Source of the DNA: Tetranychus cinnabarinus
Taxonomy: Eukaryota > Arthropoda > Arachnida > Trombidiformes > Tetranychidae
Direction: 5' to 3'
NCBI GenBank assembly: GCA_022266195.1
Contig: WHVY01000005.1
Location: 1,488,001-1,552,000, forward strand
DNA: 64,000 nt
In this document: one piece after another, positions 1-11,800 of the stretch
Layout: every line of letters starts with the position of its first letter
Numbering within the stretch: the first letter of the stretch is position 1
Made by a program: the position numbers and the translations under genes
Notes under the pieces: model-generated
Seen by the model: only the letters and a program-made list of their open reading frames with translations
The model's database searches: none
Told to the model about the DNA's origin: nothing

Positions 1-1832
1 ATTGAAATTTTGTCTAATGGTTATTGAATGTTTTCTAGCAGTGAATGCTGAACTAACCCCTTTGTTTAATTTCAACATTAGACATTGAGTTAAACATCGC
101 TTTCCTTCTTTCATGCAGTATAAATGACGGCCAATTAACAATGCAATATTACAATTCTATTAGATTGTATGCGATAAAACTGGACATTCAAATGCATGAG
201 CTTAGAAAACAAATGCATGAATTGAAGTCGAATATTAGTTGCTTTTCTTTCCTATTTCGATTTCATCTTCACAATGTTTTATTATATCTTGACAGCTTCA
301 CTACCTTTCCAACGATCAGAAAGCATATAATAAGAATAGTTTGTGTGCCAAAGTTTGTCAGAGTAGAACCGTTTGAGTGAAGAACTATTACATTAATAAA
401 TAGCTGTATAATTGAGCGTTTCTTAGTTGAGTCTGCACCAAATTTAGCAAAGACTAATTAAATTGACCCTCTACTCGCAACAATAGCCAATATATCTTTT
501 GCAATAAAGTTTTCGATTCTTCAGCAAACTTGATTCGCCTTCTATGTGAAGATAAATCCTAGAACAAAATAAGCTATTCCAAATATCTGTTGAATTGACT
601 CAATTTCAACTTTTTTCAACCGAAATTGTTCTGTTTCGAGTTTGCAGAAACTGTCTCGTTTCAAAGTTTATTACCCTATTTTTATTCTTAGCTAAGAAAA
701 TTGAGTTGCACATCAAGTTGATGAATTAATTGTTTACAAACTGAATGTAATCAAATGGATTTACATCGATAGATGTTTTAAAATTTTGAGATGAAAGTAA
801 TTTCAATTTACCGTGAAAAGGTAATTTCAACTCCCAATGGTTAGTTTACTCGCTCGTCGATTTGAATATCAATCAATGAACTAGTTTAATAACTTTATAT
901 GCTATGAAGCTACATTTTCATCACTCTACTGATATTAAAATATTTGCTTTTGTTTTTAATCAACAGCATTTAGCATTTTATAAACATCAACTGCAGCAAA
1001 GGCAACAGCGAAAAGGTAAACATCATTATCAGAATAATTTGTTAGAACCAGAATTTTTCATTTTTACCTTTTCCTTCTTTTCCTTCTTTTTCTGATGGAT
1101 AATGATTTTGTTATTAAAAAGGCTTGAGCCTGTTATAATACTTGACTCCAAGTGTTGCCTGATCTTGATTCACTTTCCAACATTTTTGAAACATTATCTT
1201 TACTTGATATTAATAACATTATAATATCAATAATGTTAATGCTTCAGGTTACGTTAAAAAAGCCATTATAAACAAAAGACTACCGTTAATAGTGTTGGTT
1301 AATTTCGTTGTTGATTTACCTTTTGTGTTGAGATTTTTAGACCAAAGGCAAAGGGAGAGAAAGAGAATGTTCTGAAAGATTTCATTTTGTTCTCCTTACA
1401 GCATGTAATGTTTCTGCACAATGATTTATCATGTCTTCTCAGTCTTTTCAGCTCATTCCAAGTTCATTACTTTTGGTCACAAGTAATGTTGTTTAATAAG
1501 GATAAACAAAATTGGACAGGAAATTTTTTCCAAAAACTTTTTTCTTCCTTCAACTTCCCAGTAGCAATCTTGAACTGTTAAAAAAACTGCATAAAATTAC
1601 GAGAAGAGGAAAATGATGTCGGCTAACAATTTGGATGTTATGCTCGACTGACTAACTTTGAAGTTAACTTTTGAAATTATTTGTGCATCGACTTAATAGT
1701 CATTAAACATCATAACAGTCCTTAGATGCATTGGACATAATAAAATGGTAAATTCTCGGATAAATATGGAAGCAATGCTTTGTGTTATTACAGAAAACTG
1801 GAAAAATTTGTAGTTGTAGTAAAATCAAATAA
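1..1832. other. Intergenic DNA, no gene recognised
   Basis: AT-rich sequence with only short open frames (under 80 codons) that show no motif, signal peptide or splice pattern. A T/C-rich tract at about 1057-1094 is the only compositional feature noticed. It ends at the target-site duplication of the retrotransposon. Confidence 0.6.
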
Positions 1833-1836
1833 CAAG

Positions 1837-2818
1837 TGAAAGGTTTCGGTCGGTAATCTGGGGAGAAGACTGCACTCTTGCTTTCACTACAAGATTGAAA
1901 TTCGTATCTAGGATCACTTTATAGCGTTTGAATGCTTTCACAATCTACTACGAATTTAGATCTCATTAGAGATGGTTAACACTAATTTAAGGTTAAAGAA
2001 ACTTTTTGAGTTTAAGGAACTTTATTAGAAGTTTATTAGAATAAGGAATATAAGTTTAGCTCCTATGAAGGAGGATCGCAAAGTCTATGAAGACTAGGGT
2101 GACTTGAACAGAGTAAAATTTAAGGGTAACTGAGGGACGTAGTTTTGTCCAGTAATAGTTTCAAGTAAGTATCAAGTAGACTGTTTTTCAAGTAATCTAA
2201 ATAAAAGATGAATTAGCTTTTTATAGCAAGCTTAAAACAAAAGAATACAATTTGGAGGGAACAATTGTGAGGGTCAAGATTTTCCCTTTCTATGTTTGTC
2301 GCAGACTGGTAATGTACCAAGATGACTAAGATAACTTTATCTTAATTTAGGCTTGATTAAGCTATTGTAGCCTTTACCTAAGTAAATGTCTGGGGACATA
2401 AACTGTTGAATGATATCTCGTGAGAGATGCTTCTAGCCTTATCAATACTAAGGGATTAAAACAGCTAGATGATTTACAGTTGAAAATGATGTTAAAAAGA
2501 AAGACAATTTACACTCTCTTTCTAAATGGCACATAAATTTGCAATCTTAATTTCTTGGTTAAAATAAGCAAAAATTTGAGGATATCTTGAGAGAGATAAA
2601 TCTGTTGCCTGGGCTGAACGGAATAAGTAAAATTCAGAAGCTTTAATCATGGACAAACATAGTTAGAGACTTACGAAAGTTTAAGATATAATTTGAATTA
2701 TAATAAAAACAATGAGAATGAATGAATTAAAAGTAAGAATTAAAATCAATTTGAATCTAAGATTCGAGTCAAGAAGGATTCATTGAATCATTTCAAGAAG
2801 CACGAAATCTACCCTTCA
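1837..2818 (-). repeat. 3' LTR of the intact gypsy-type element
   Basis: It matches 13460-14441 throughout my read-through, with no difference or length change noticed. As the element lies on the minus strand, this left copy is the 3' LTR. The sequence just upstream in element orientation (about 2819-2830) is only weakly purine-rich, so the polypurine tract is not clear-cut. Confidence 0.93.
2021..2037 (-). terminator. Candidate poly(A) signals in the 3' LTR
   Basis: Two minus-strand AATAAA hexamers lie at 2021-2026 and 2032-2037. They are about 190 bp downstream of the LTR TATA-like box in element orientation, as expected for the R/U5 boundary. The same pair occurs in the 5' LTR at 13644-13649 and 13655-13660. 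Assignment rests on motif and position only. Confidence 0.5.
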
Positions 2819-2860
2819 CTTCGGTGGATTCAAGACCTTGATCGCTTTTTGAAATGAGGT

Positions 2861-5800
2861 TTATGGATTACTTCTTGGAGAATCGGCTGAAGATGATCTT
2901 TGCCTGGTTGGGTAGAATACGTGACGTCGAACCTGAGAGGAATGAATAACTGTATGTGAGGAAGAAGAGGAGGAAGCTGTAGAAGTGAATGATTGGTTTG
3001 AAGTTGAAGATAAATTCGAGGTATCCGATTGTCTGTCTGGTCTCTGGAATGGACTTGGTGGAATCGGGTAAGGTAATATTTTTCCATGGTTCCTGTTAGG
3101 AATAGAAGAAGTTTCGGAGGGAGAAGAGGAAGAAGAGGAACTGTCTGAAGAGAGATTTGAAGTTGAGCCAGAGCTTGAACTTGAACTTCCAGTTTGTTCA
3201 GAGTGTGAACTCAATGATTGATTTGAACCTTTATTTGAATCTGGGTTTGATCCACTTTCAGTAGTAAGATCTCGTAAGTACGAGTAAATGGTTGACGAAG
3301 GTGAAACAGGTTCATCCAATTCAGCTGAAGGCGGAGGTAGATCTTCTTGAGATTCTTGCTTTTCTTGAAGTTCTTGAGGGTCGTCACATCGTCTTTTCTT
3401 AGGTGCAGAGTGTGATTCCGGTGAGATAGTTTTAGCTATGTTTTCCTGTGAGGGAATATCAGCAATAGCAACTTCGAGTAATTGAGGCGGAGGAGTAGTA
3501 ACTTTTACCGGTGACATAACTGGAGTATCATCAGAGGTAATTTCAAAATCGAATAAAGGATCAAGAAGAAGAGGAGAGACAGGAGGAAGATCTTCAGGAT
3601 TGAGTAAGGGAAGATCAGAAATTTCAGAGAGAGGATTTTGAGAAACTTTTTCTTCATCAGGATTGACTTCTTTTTCTTCTTTAGGAGTATTTTCTTCTTC
3701 TTTAGTGGGAAGGTTTTCTTTTTCTTCGTCAAGATGAGTTGGTTGTTGAGTTTCAACAGGATGAGTGGAATCTTGAGATTTAGCGGAATGATATGAGCCT
3801 TGCGATTTATCAGAATGTTGTGAGTCCTTTGAATGGTTTGAGCCATGAGACTTGTCTGATCCATCAGAATGAGAAGAATCAGCAGAATGTATTGAAACAT
3901 TGCACTCACTTTCTCCATAATTTGAATAATCTGAGGAATCATTAGATGAAGCAGGAGGAACACAAGGTGCTCTAAAGTCAAGATCTTTGTTCCTGAGAAC
4001 ATATGCCCAATTTGATGGCCATCTTGCCTGATTATTCTGGACTCGATTCCTGTAAATTTGAAGAAGTTTTGAAACTCTTCGGTTTCCACAAGTAACTGAA
4101 GCGTTAGCGTGATGAATGCCATGGTGCTGTCTTGCTTTAGCCTCTATTTCTTGCCAATGTCCAAGATAGAGGTTCATACCAGTAATTGCCTCTACAGCAG
4201 GTGAATGAGGTTCTGCTCTAAGAGTGAAGGCTGGAAGTAATAGAAAAGATATCAAAGAAAGAGAAGCAGGAGAAGCAACATAAGGTGAAAAATATTGAGT
4301 TATTTCTCGTAGCTTAGGCTGTAAGATCCGAATTTCAGAATCGGTGAGCTCTAAAGCATGAAGCATATTTATTAGTCCTGAACCAATGATAGAAGTAGCA
4401 GCAAGGAAGAAAGTTAAGATCTGATCACGGACAGATATAAATGATTTAGCATGTCGGATATCACGATGAGTTAAACCATGATAAGCAGTATCCATTCGAG
4501 TGATATTATCATGGAAAACTAAGCTTTCGAAGACAATATTGCGGAATCCATCCACAATAACGACCCAAACTGGACGAGGTCGCAGAGCGTCGTGTCTACC
4601 ATCAACTGAAACACCATCAATACGACAGAATGCCATATGTATACAGAATGTAGTCTCAGGAGAAGGGTGAATAGCAGCATTTTCAGAAATGAGATTTTCA
4701 GTTTTCTCACGAAGTCTTGGCATATTGATTGTTGTTATACGATGAAAATCTTGGATAGCTACTTCAAGCTTATTACGTCGGTTCATGATTTGACGAGGTT
4801 TTCTGCAAGTAGGAACTGTTGGTTGTGTTTTTATACCACGGAGAGAAGGGAAGTATTGTTCTGCTAGTTTGATTAATTCAGCAAGTTTTTCAGGAGTAAT
4901 CCTTTCAAGAGGATTAATTTTAACAAAAGGCATAAGTTCAGTTCCAGAATCAGGAGCGACTGATTTGTCAACTCTAGGAATGAATCTAGGTGGAAGTCCA
5001 CAAGCAATCTTTACCCATTCTTCCGAGTCGGAAAGGAGATAAAAGGGGACTTCAGACCATTTAATAGTATAAGGTCTAGGCTTAATTATTTCAGGGTCAA
5101 CTTTCTTACCAATGATTGGCTCGAAACCTACAAGTTGTTGAATAAACTTTTCTCCTTCGTAGAGAGGGTGAGTAGGATCTTGAAGCTGTTTGGTTGCGTC
5201 CCAAAATCCTAGACTAAAGTTTGCTATTGACCTTATTGCTATTGGTTTGAGGAGAGGATCTTCAGGGTTTTCATCTTTCATGTGAGAAAGACAAGCCCAT
5301 AAGTTCATCTTTTCATACCACTGGTTAGAATGATCTTTTTGATTTTCGGGTATGGCTAAGGAATTACATTTAAGGTGAGCAGGTAGGAACTGAGCAATAC
5401 TCTTAGGAGCATTAGTGAGGGAATCTTTAATAGGATTTGAAATGAAAGGTAATTCATCAGTGGATAAGATTTCCATTTTTTCACTGAATAAACCGAGTCT
5501 GCAATTGTTTTCATGAGTTAAGAATCTTTCAGGAGGAAAGCTTTCAGTACAAAGGGTACGTCTGCATTTGAATGAGGACTTATTATAAATTTCAAGATTG
5601 GTTTTATTAGATAGGGGCTGAAAGAACGGATAATCATCCTTTTGTGAATAGTATTTAATACATTCAGGAAGTACGCAAAGAAATTGGTGAGGATGATTGA
5701 GAGGGAAAAGTTTCAAGCTTGATACGAGTTCTCGTAACCAATTTACACAGGCTAAGCAGTAGCATCGTCCACATGAACGACATTCTCGAGGATCTAGACT

Positions 5801-8800
5801 GATTTGTTCACAAAGGAAGCACATAACTAACTTTATGATTGAGTCTAACTCAGGATTATTGATTCTAGCCTTATTGATTCCATGAGGAATGAGAGGAAGA
5901 TCCATTGTAAGAATGGATTCATCGTGAAATACATTATCATAAATCTTTCTTCTCATCATTTCTTGAAATTGTTTCCTCAATTTTGAGAAAACTTGAGCTT
6001 TCTCTTTAACTATAGCCTTGATTTCAAGGAACCTTTCGTCTGAGGAAAAGTCTGGTAAGGGTGCAGTAGGTAGAGGAGCAGGGTATTCTCCAGGAGGGAA
6101 AGGATAATCTTCTGGTTTCAGATATTTTTCAGGCCACTCTTTTTGAGGTTGATTATTAGAAGCTAAGGGACTCTGAGGAATTTGTTTATTCTTAGAGGAA
6201 AGATTAAGAGGAAGACTCGGAAGAGATGAATGCAATTGTTTAGTGGAGCTTACCGAATGATGAGGTGTGACTTTTAGAGTTTCTCGATCGATAGGTCCAG
6301 CAATTGGTTTTGGTTTATCAGCCTGAGTTTGATTTCCTTTAGGAGGTTCACCCATTATATTGATAAGATCAGCCATTGAAGGTTTTTCCTTTGTGGGAAC
6401 TTTAGAAGTCTCAGAAGACTGTTCTGTTGAAACACTAGCACCATCGTTGTTAGATACATTTTTCGATATCATACGGGTCAAACGCAATGCAGAAGTTTCT
6501 TCATCATCACTGTCATGATGGACAATTGAACCAAAATCAAAATTTTCAGGAGTGTAAGTTGTGTTTGGTGGTGGCGGTGGAGGAAGAGCGTTGGAATCAG
6601 TTGATTCAACATTAGTTTCTTGAGGAACCAAATTTTCACTTTGACCATGAGGTTTAGGCACAAGAATTTGAGTGTTCGGTTCATCACTGAACGTTGCTTG
6701 AGCAAGTTGATCATCTGGATACTTGTTTAGCGGAATCAAGGAAGTCGCTTGAACATTGTCAACGTTAGATGAAGCACCAGATTCAGAGATCACAAGAGTG
6801 ATAGATTGATCAACATTATCCTTTTGTTCAGGATTCATTTTCACAGAAATAATTCTCACACTCGAGAGAGCAAAACTTTGAATTGAGGAAAGTTTTAAAA
6901 TAGTTTTTAAGAACTGGGAGAACTGATTTCCTTTGAGGGAAAAGGAATGATTGGAATGACGGAATCGGAGGGAATTTGATTGTTGAAGGAATGAAGAATT
7001 TGAATTGGAAAGTTGTAATGAAATTGAGAATTTAAAATTCAGAGGACTGAAAAGATTATAAAATCTTAGGAATAATTGAAACAATTGGAAATTGAAATTG
7101 GTAAAGTTCAGAAACTTTGAGGTTAAAAGCGAATAAAGAAGCGAGAGAAAGCTTGAGCTTTGAAAAGGTCTTATGAGAGACAAGTGACAAAGTGAGGGAA
7201 AATTAAGATTGTCTATTGTCTTAACTTTGTCGACACAGGCACCAAGGGGGGATGAAGTTGATTTCCCTTTGTTAACTGATTGATTTTGATTGGCCAATGA
7301 GGTTTTTGATAAAAGTAAGAGGTTATCATAATCCTTTGCCTGGGTTAACTTTACCGATGATGAGCTCTCATAGCAGCAAAATAATACATAAGTATTAGCG
7401 TCTGGGTTTAACCTTTTTGTCTGGGATCTTGTTTGTCTTTCATCACCAGAGTGATTAATAATTTTTTGTTTAGCAATTTCTTTATCAGCGCTTAAATATT
7501 GTCTTTTGGGTTTAGGATTTTTGGCTTTGATTGGGAATTGTTTGTTAATATAATTTGAATTATGGGGGGTTGAAATCTCTGAATTTGAATTTGAATTATC
7601 TGAATCAATATTTGAGCTAAAATTTTCTGTACTTGAATCTTCTAAATCAGAATTATTTGCATTGATTATCTCTTGAGAGATTGGCTTCAAATTTGATTTA
7701 GCTTGGTCGAAATTTTGACTTATTTCTTGATTGCTTTTGTTTTGTTTAAAGATATTTTCAGATATGGCTTTTGGATTGAAATTAGTTGAAGTAGAGTAAA
7801 AAGGAATCTTGAGAAACTTGTTTAAATCAAAATCTTCTTTTTCAATTATTAATTGAGTTTCTGATTGATCAGGATTTAATAATGATTCTTGAGAATCTGA
7901 GGAAGCATTTTCTGAATCTAAGTCTAAATTTGAATCTGAAGTAGGAGAAGTTAAATTACTATCATTTAAGTCAGTTTGAGCTGAGTTTGATTCTGTTTCT
8001 GGAAGTAAATTTTGGAAGTTAAAGGTTTCGTTTTGTAAGTAGGTCTCTGGATTGAAATACTGATTTTTAAGCTTTATCATGCGTTCACTTAATTCACCTC
8101 TATAAAGTTTCGTATTTGAAACATTAGTACTGAAAAGACCTAAGTCTTCGGTTTCTAGTAGTAAGATAGATCCCTTTTGGATACCACAAACTAGATAGGG
8201 ACCGTGAAACTTTTGTCTGAGCTTCTTTGCAATAGATGAATCGACAGATTCATTTTTTACAAAGACAAAATCGCCTAAGCGATATGGTGAAGTAGGATGA
8301 AGAGATTTTGTTCGCTGGATTTGATACAACTGTTGAGAATGAAGTCTTGCATATGCTAACTTTCTAGCCTGATTGACATTGAAATAATTCAAGTCAGGAA
8401 ATTCTAAGAGATTGTCAAGAGGTTTTCGAGGGTGACGTCCAAAGACTAAGAAGTATGGAGAAAATCTGGTAATCTTGTGTATTGAGGTATTAATTGCGAA
8501 TACTGAAGCTTCGAGAGTATCTTTAAGATTCTTTGTACTATTTGCAACAACATAAGACCTGAGTCTTTCAGCAATCGTACGATTACATCGTTCGACTATA
8601 CCTTGAGACTGCGGGTGATATGGGTTGGACTTTTCATGTTTTATCCCATTTTCCTTGAGGAAATGATGAACTGCTTCGGAAGTGAAGTTAGTTCCCTGGT
8701 CTGTTTGAATAACCTTCGGAAATCCATACGTTTGAAAAACAGACTTTAACATATCTATTACGGTTTGAGCTGTCTGGTTGTTAGTGAGCCTAGTAACTAC

Positions 8801-11800
8801 ATATCTAGAAAGTATATCAACTAACACTATGATATACTTCTTTACCTGGTTTACCACTATGGGACCTTGTACATCTAACTCAAATCGTTCAAAGATTTCT
8901 TGAGGAATTGGTTTGGTTGAGGGATCTACATAAATCACGTTGGTAGGCTTGGCAATTTGGCACGTTATGCAATTGTCACATAACTGTTTTACAAGATCAT
9001 GAAGATATTTACACCAGAATCGGCGAGCGATTTGCAAGTAGGTTTTTTCCAATCCAAAATGTCCACCTAAGGGGCTTTCATGTTCGTAGGTAAAAATGTC
9101 TTTGAGAAGAGGAGCATCTATTACCAATCGAGAACCAAAGGGTGTGTTGATATCTTTACGATATAACAATCCATCTCGCATTGTATAGCGTTTGAGCGCT
9201 ACTGGATCATTTTTCTTGAATAAGGTGATAATACTTTGGATATCTGGATTTTCTGATTGAGTTGTGCGAACTTTTTCCTTCCATTTATTTAGTTCAGTAG
9301 GAGAGGGATTTGCTGTTGGTTTGATGTGTTGATTTTCAAAACTTGTTGAGTAACTAATAGCAGGAATAACGTTGAGATCATTTAAATGATGGATTTCATT
9401 GAAACAAAGAGCGTTGAGACCAATATCATGATAGTGATAGTCTGAAGGATCAGCGATGTAGTCTATTAAATAAATTCGATCTAGAAATTCTTCTTCTGGG
9501 TCAATGGTTTTGCGGTGTGACCAAGAGTTTTGGTACCGGGAAAAGCAATCAGGAGGATGAGTTGAGCCTTTCCGATAAACAACTTTAAAGTTGTAAGTGC
9601 TAAGCATGATAGACCATCTCTGTAAACGAGAGTTTTTGAAATTGGTTTTTGTGAGCTGGCACAAAGCATGGTGATCTGTCTCGATAAGGAACAATTCTCC
9701 TTCGAGATAATGAGTGAATTTGTTTACTCCTACAAATATGGCTAGGAGTTCCTTTTCGAAAATGGAATAATGTTTCTGATATTTTTGTAATTTTTGACTA
9801 TAAAATGATAGCGGCAACCAATCTTTTACTTCTTCGATTGGAGTTTGAGAATTGTAATTTGGTGAATTTGGGTCTTCTTGCAAGAGGATGCCTCCAACGG
9901 CATGGTCAGACGCATCAGCGGAGATTTTACGTCTCATTTGAGGATCAAAGTGCACGAGCATTGTAGTTGAAATTAATGATTCTTTCAAAGTATCCAAAAC
10001 TTTTCTGTCGTCTGGTAAAATTTTAAATCGTTTTTCTTTCGATATGAGTCGATATAAAGGAGCAGCAAGAGTAGAGAAATTAGGAATGTATCTGCTAAAG
10101 TAATTATAGCATCCTAAGATAGATTGGAGTTCTCGAACGTTTCGAGGATATGGCAGATTTTTCAAGGCTTCAACCTTCTTTGGGTCAGGTCGAATTCCTT
10201 TGCCAGAAACGAGATGTCCTAGAAGTAGGATCTCTTCGTAGCCAAAGTGGCATTTTTCCAATTTAACCTTGAGGTTATACTTTTCCAATCTTTTTAAAAC
10301 CATTTCAGTATTAGTTAATAACTCTGAGAAAGTTTTACCAACGACGGGCACATCGTCAAAGTATCCAATACACTTCTGGTAAATGAGACCATCCAAAACT
10401 TTATTCATAAGGCGTTGGAAGATAAACGGAGCGCAAGCTAATCCCATTGGTAGGCGCTTGTAATGATATTTTCCGTCTGGAGTGACGAATACAGTCTTTC
10501 TTCTTTCTTCTTCAGGAAGCTCGATTTGGTGGTACCCTTGAGCAAGGTCGAAAATATTGAAGTATTTTCCACCTCTCACTACCTCCAAGCAATCATCGAT
10601 ACGAGGCATTGGGTATCGAGGAACTTTGGTAATTCTGTTCAATCGACGATAGTCGATTACCATCCTGAAGCTACCGTCTGGTTTAGGGACCAGAATAGAT
10701 GGAGATCCACCAGGAGCATCGCTATGCTCGATAATATCATTTTCCAGCATTTCGTTTATTATCTTTTTAAATTCAAGTCTCTTATGGGTAGCGCAATTGT
10801 AAGGGTTTTGATTTGGAATCTCTTTGCTGTCTAAATCAATACTAACAGGACAAACGTTAGAGGGTACGAGCCCTAAATCATTTTTTGACTTTGAAAAGCT
10901 TGATTGAAAAGAGTCAATCAAGTTTGCTAATTGCTCTTGCATGGGTTGAGGAAGATCTGGATTAATACGTGCAGCTATTTTTTCACGAAAAGGTTGAATT
11001 TTGATTTCAGCATATTCTTCATGGGTGTGAAGATCACATTTGGCTATAACGGCTGGAGTATTGCCAACTTGAATTGGAATATTGACTGTTTTTGGTTGAG
11101 TTTGGGAAGAGGTATCAAGGATATAATTATCTTCTGAATTGTTAGCAGGGAGAGTTGTGGTATCGAAGATTTGTTGCGTTTCTTCAGCAGTACAAAATCG
11201 AAAGTAAAAGTTAGGTTCAAGTGGAGTTGAATTGAAGTAATCGGAACAAGTTGTATGGTATTCATTTCCATCAGACTTCATGGTAAAATAATACAGATGC
11301 ATAAAGGCATTCCCTATTAGACAAATGGGTTCAAAATTGTCTACAATGTGAAGTCGGAAAACTCGAGACTCAGCCATATCAGGGTGTTTTACCACAGCGT
11401 AAGCGAATCCATGAGATGGAACGCTTTCTTTAGCAGCAATTCCCTTGAGGGATCTTGAATAAGGAATAATGTGAACGCCTAATTCTTCAGCAATTTTTGA
11501 ATCGAGGGCTGAAATGGTCGAACCAGTGTCGAGAAGTACACGTCCTTCTCGTACCAATTCTCGTGAGGAATTACACATTTTGAATGTAGCTGAGGGCATG
11601 TGAACCAATTTTGTATTACCAAGTTGGGTTAATAGAGGTACAGAGGGAATGGTAGATAAAGTATAAGAGATACCAGGATTTCTTATAGCGTCAGAGCGCG
11701 GTTCTGGAGGTAAAGGAAGGGCATGAGCCATGTTCGAGGATGAAGGTTGTTCATTGGAAGTACTGGCTGAAGTAGCTGGAGGAGCAGTGATAGCTCGAGT

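Noticed and set aside
1387..1581. 64-codon frame in the left intergenic region
   Set aside because: Phe/Leu/Ser-rich translation of AT-rich DNA, with no splice sites or homologous look.
3505..4122. 205-codon minus-strand frame in a second frame of the third module
   Set aside because: Ile/Leu/Lys-rich shadow of the acidic Ser/Glu repeats in the main frame.
6836..7140. Transmembrane or signal-like segment in residues 1990-2090 of the polyprotein
   Set aside because: Leu/Phe/Ser richness comes from pyrimidine-rich DNA; it lacks a continuous hydrophobic core.
10463..10834. 123-codon plus-strand frame inside the retrotransposon
   Set aside because: Antisense shadow of the reverse transcriptase coding sequence.
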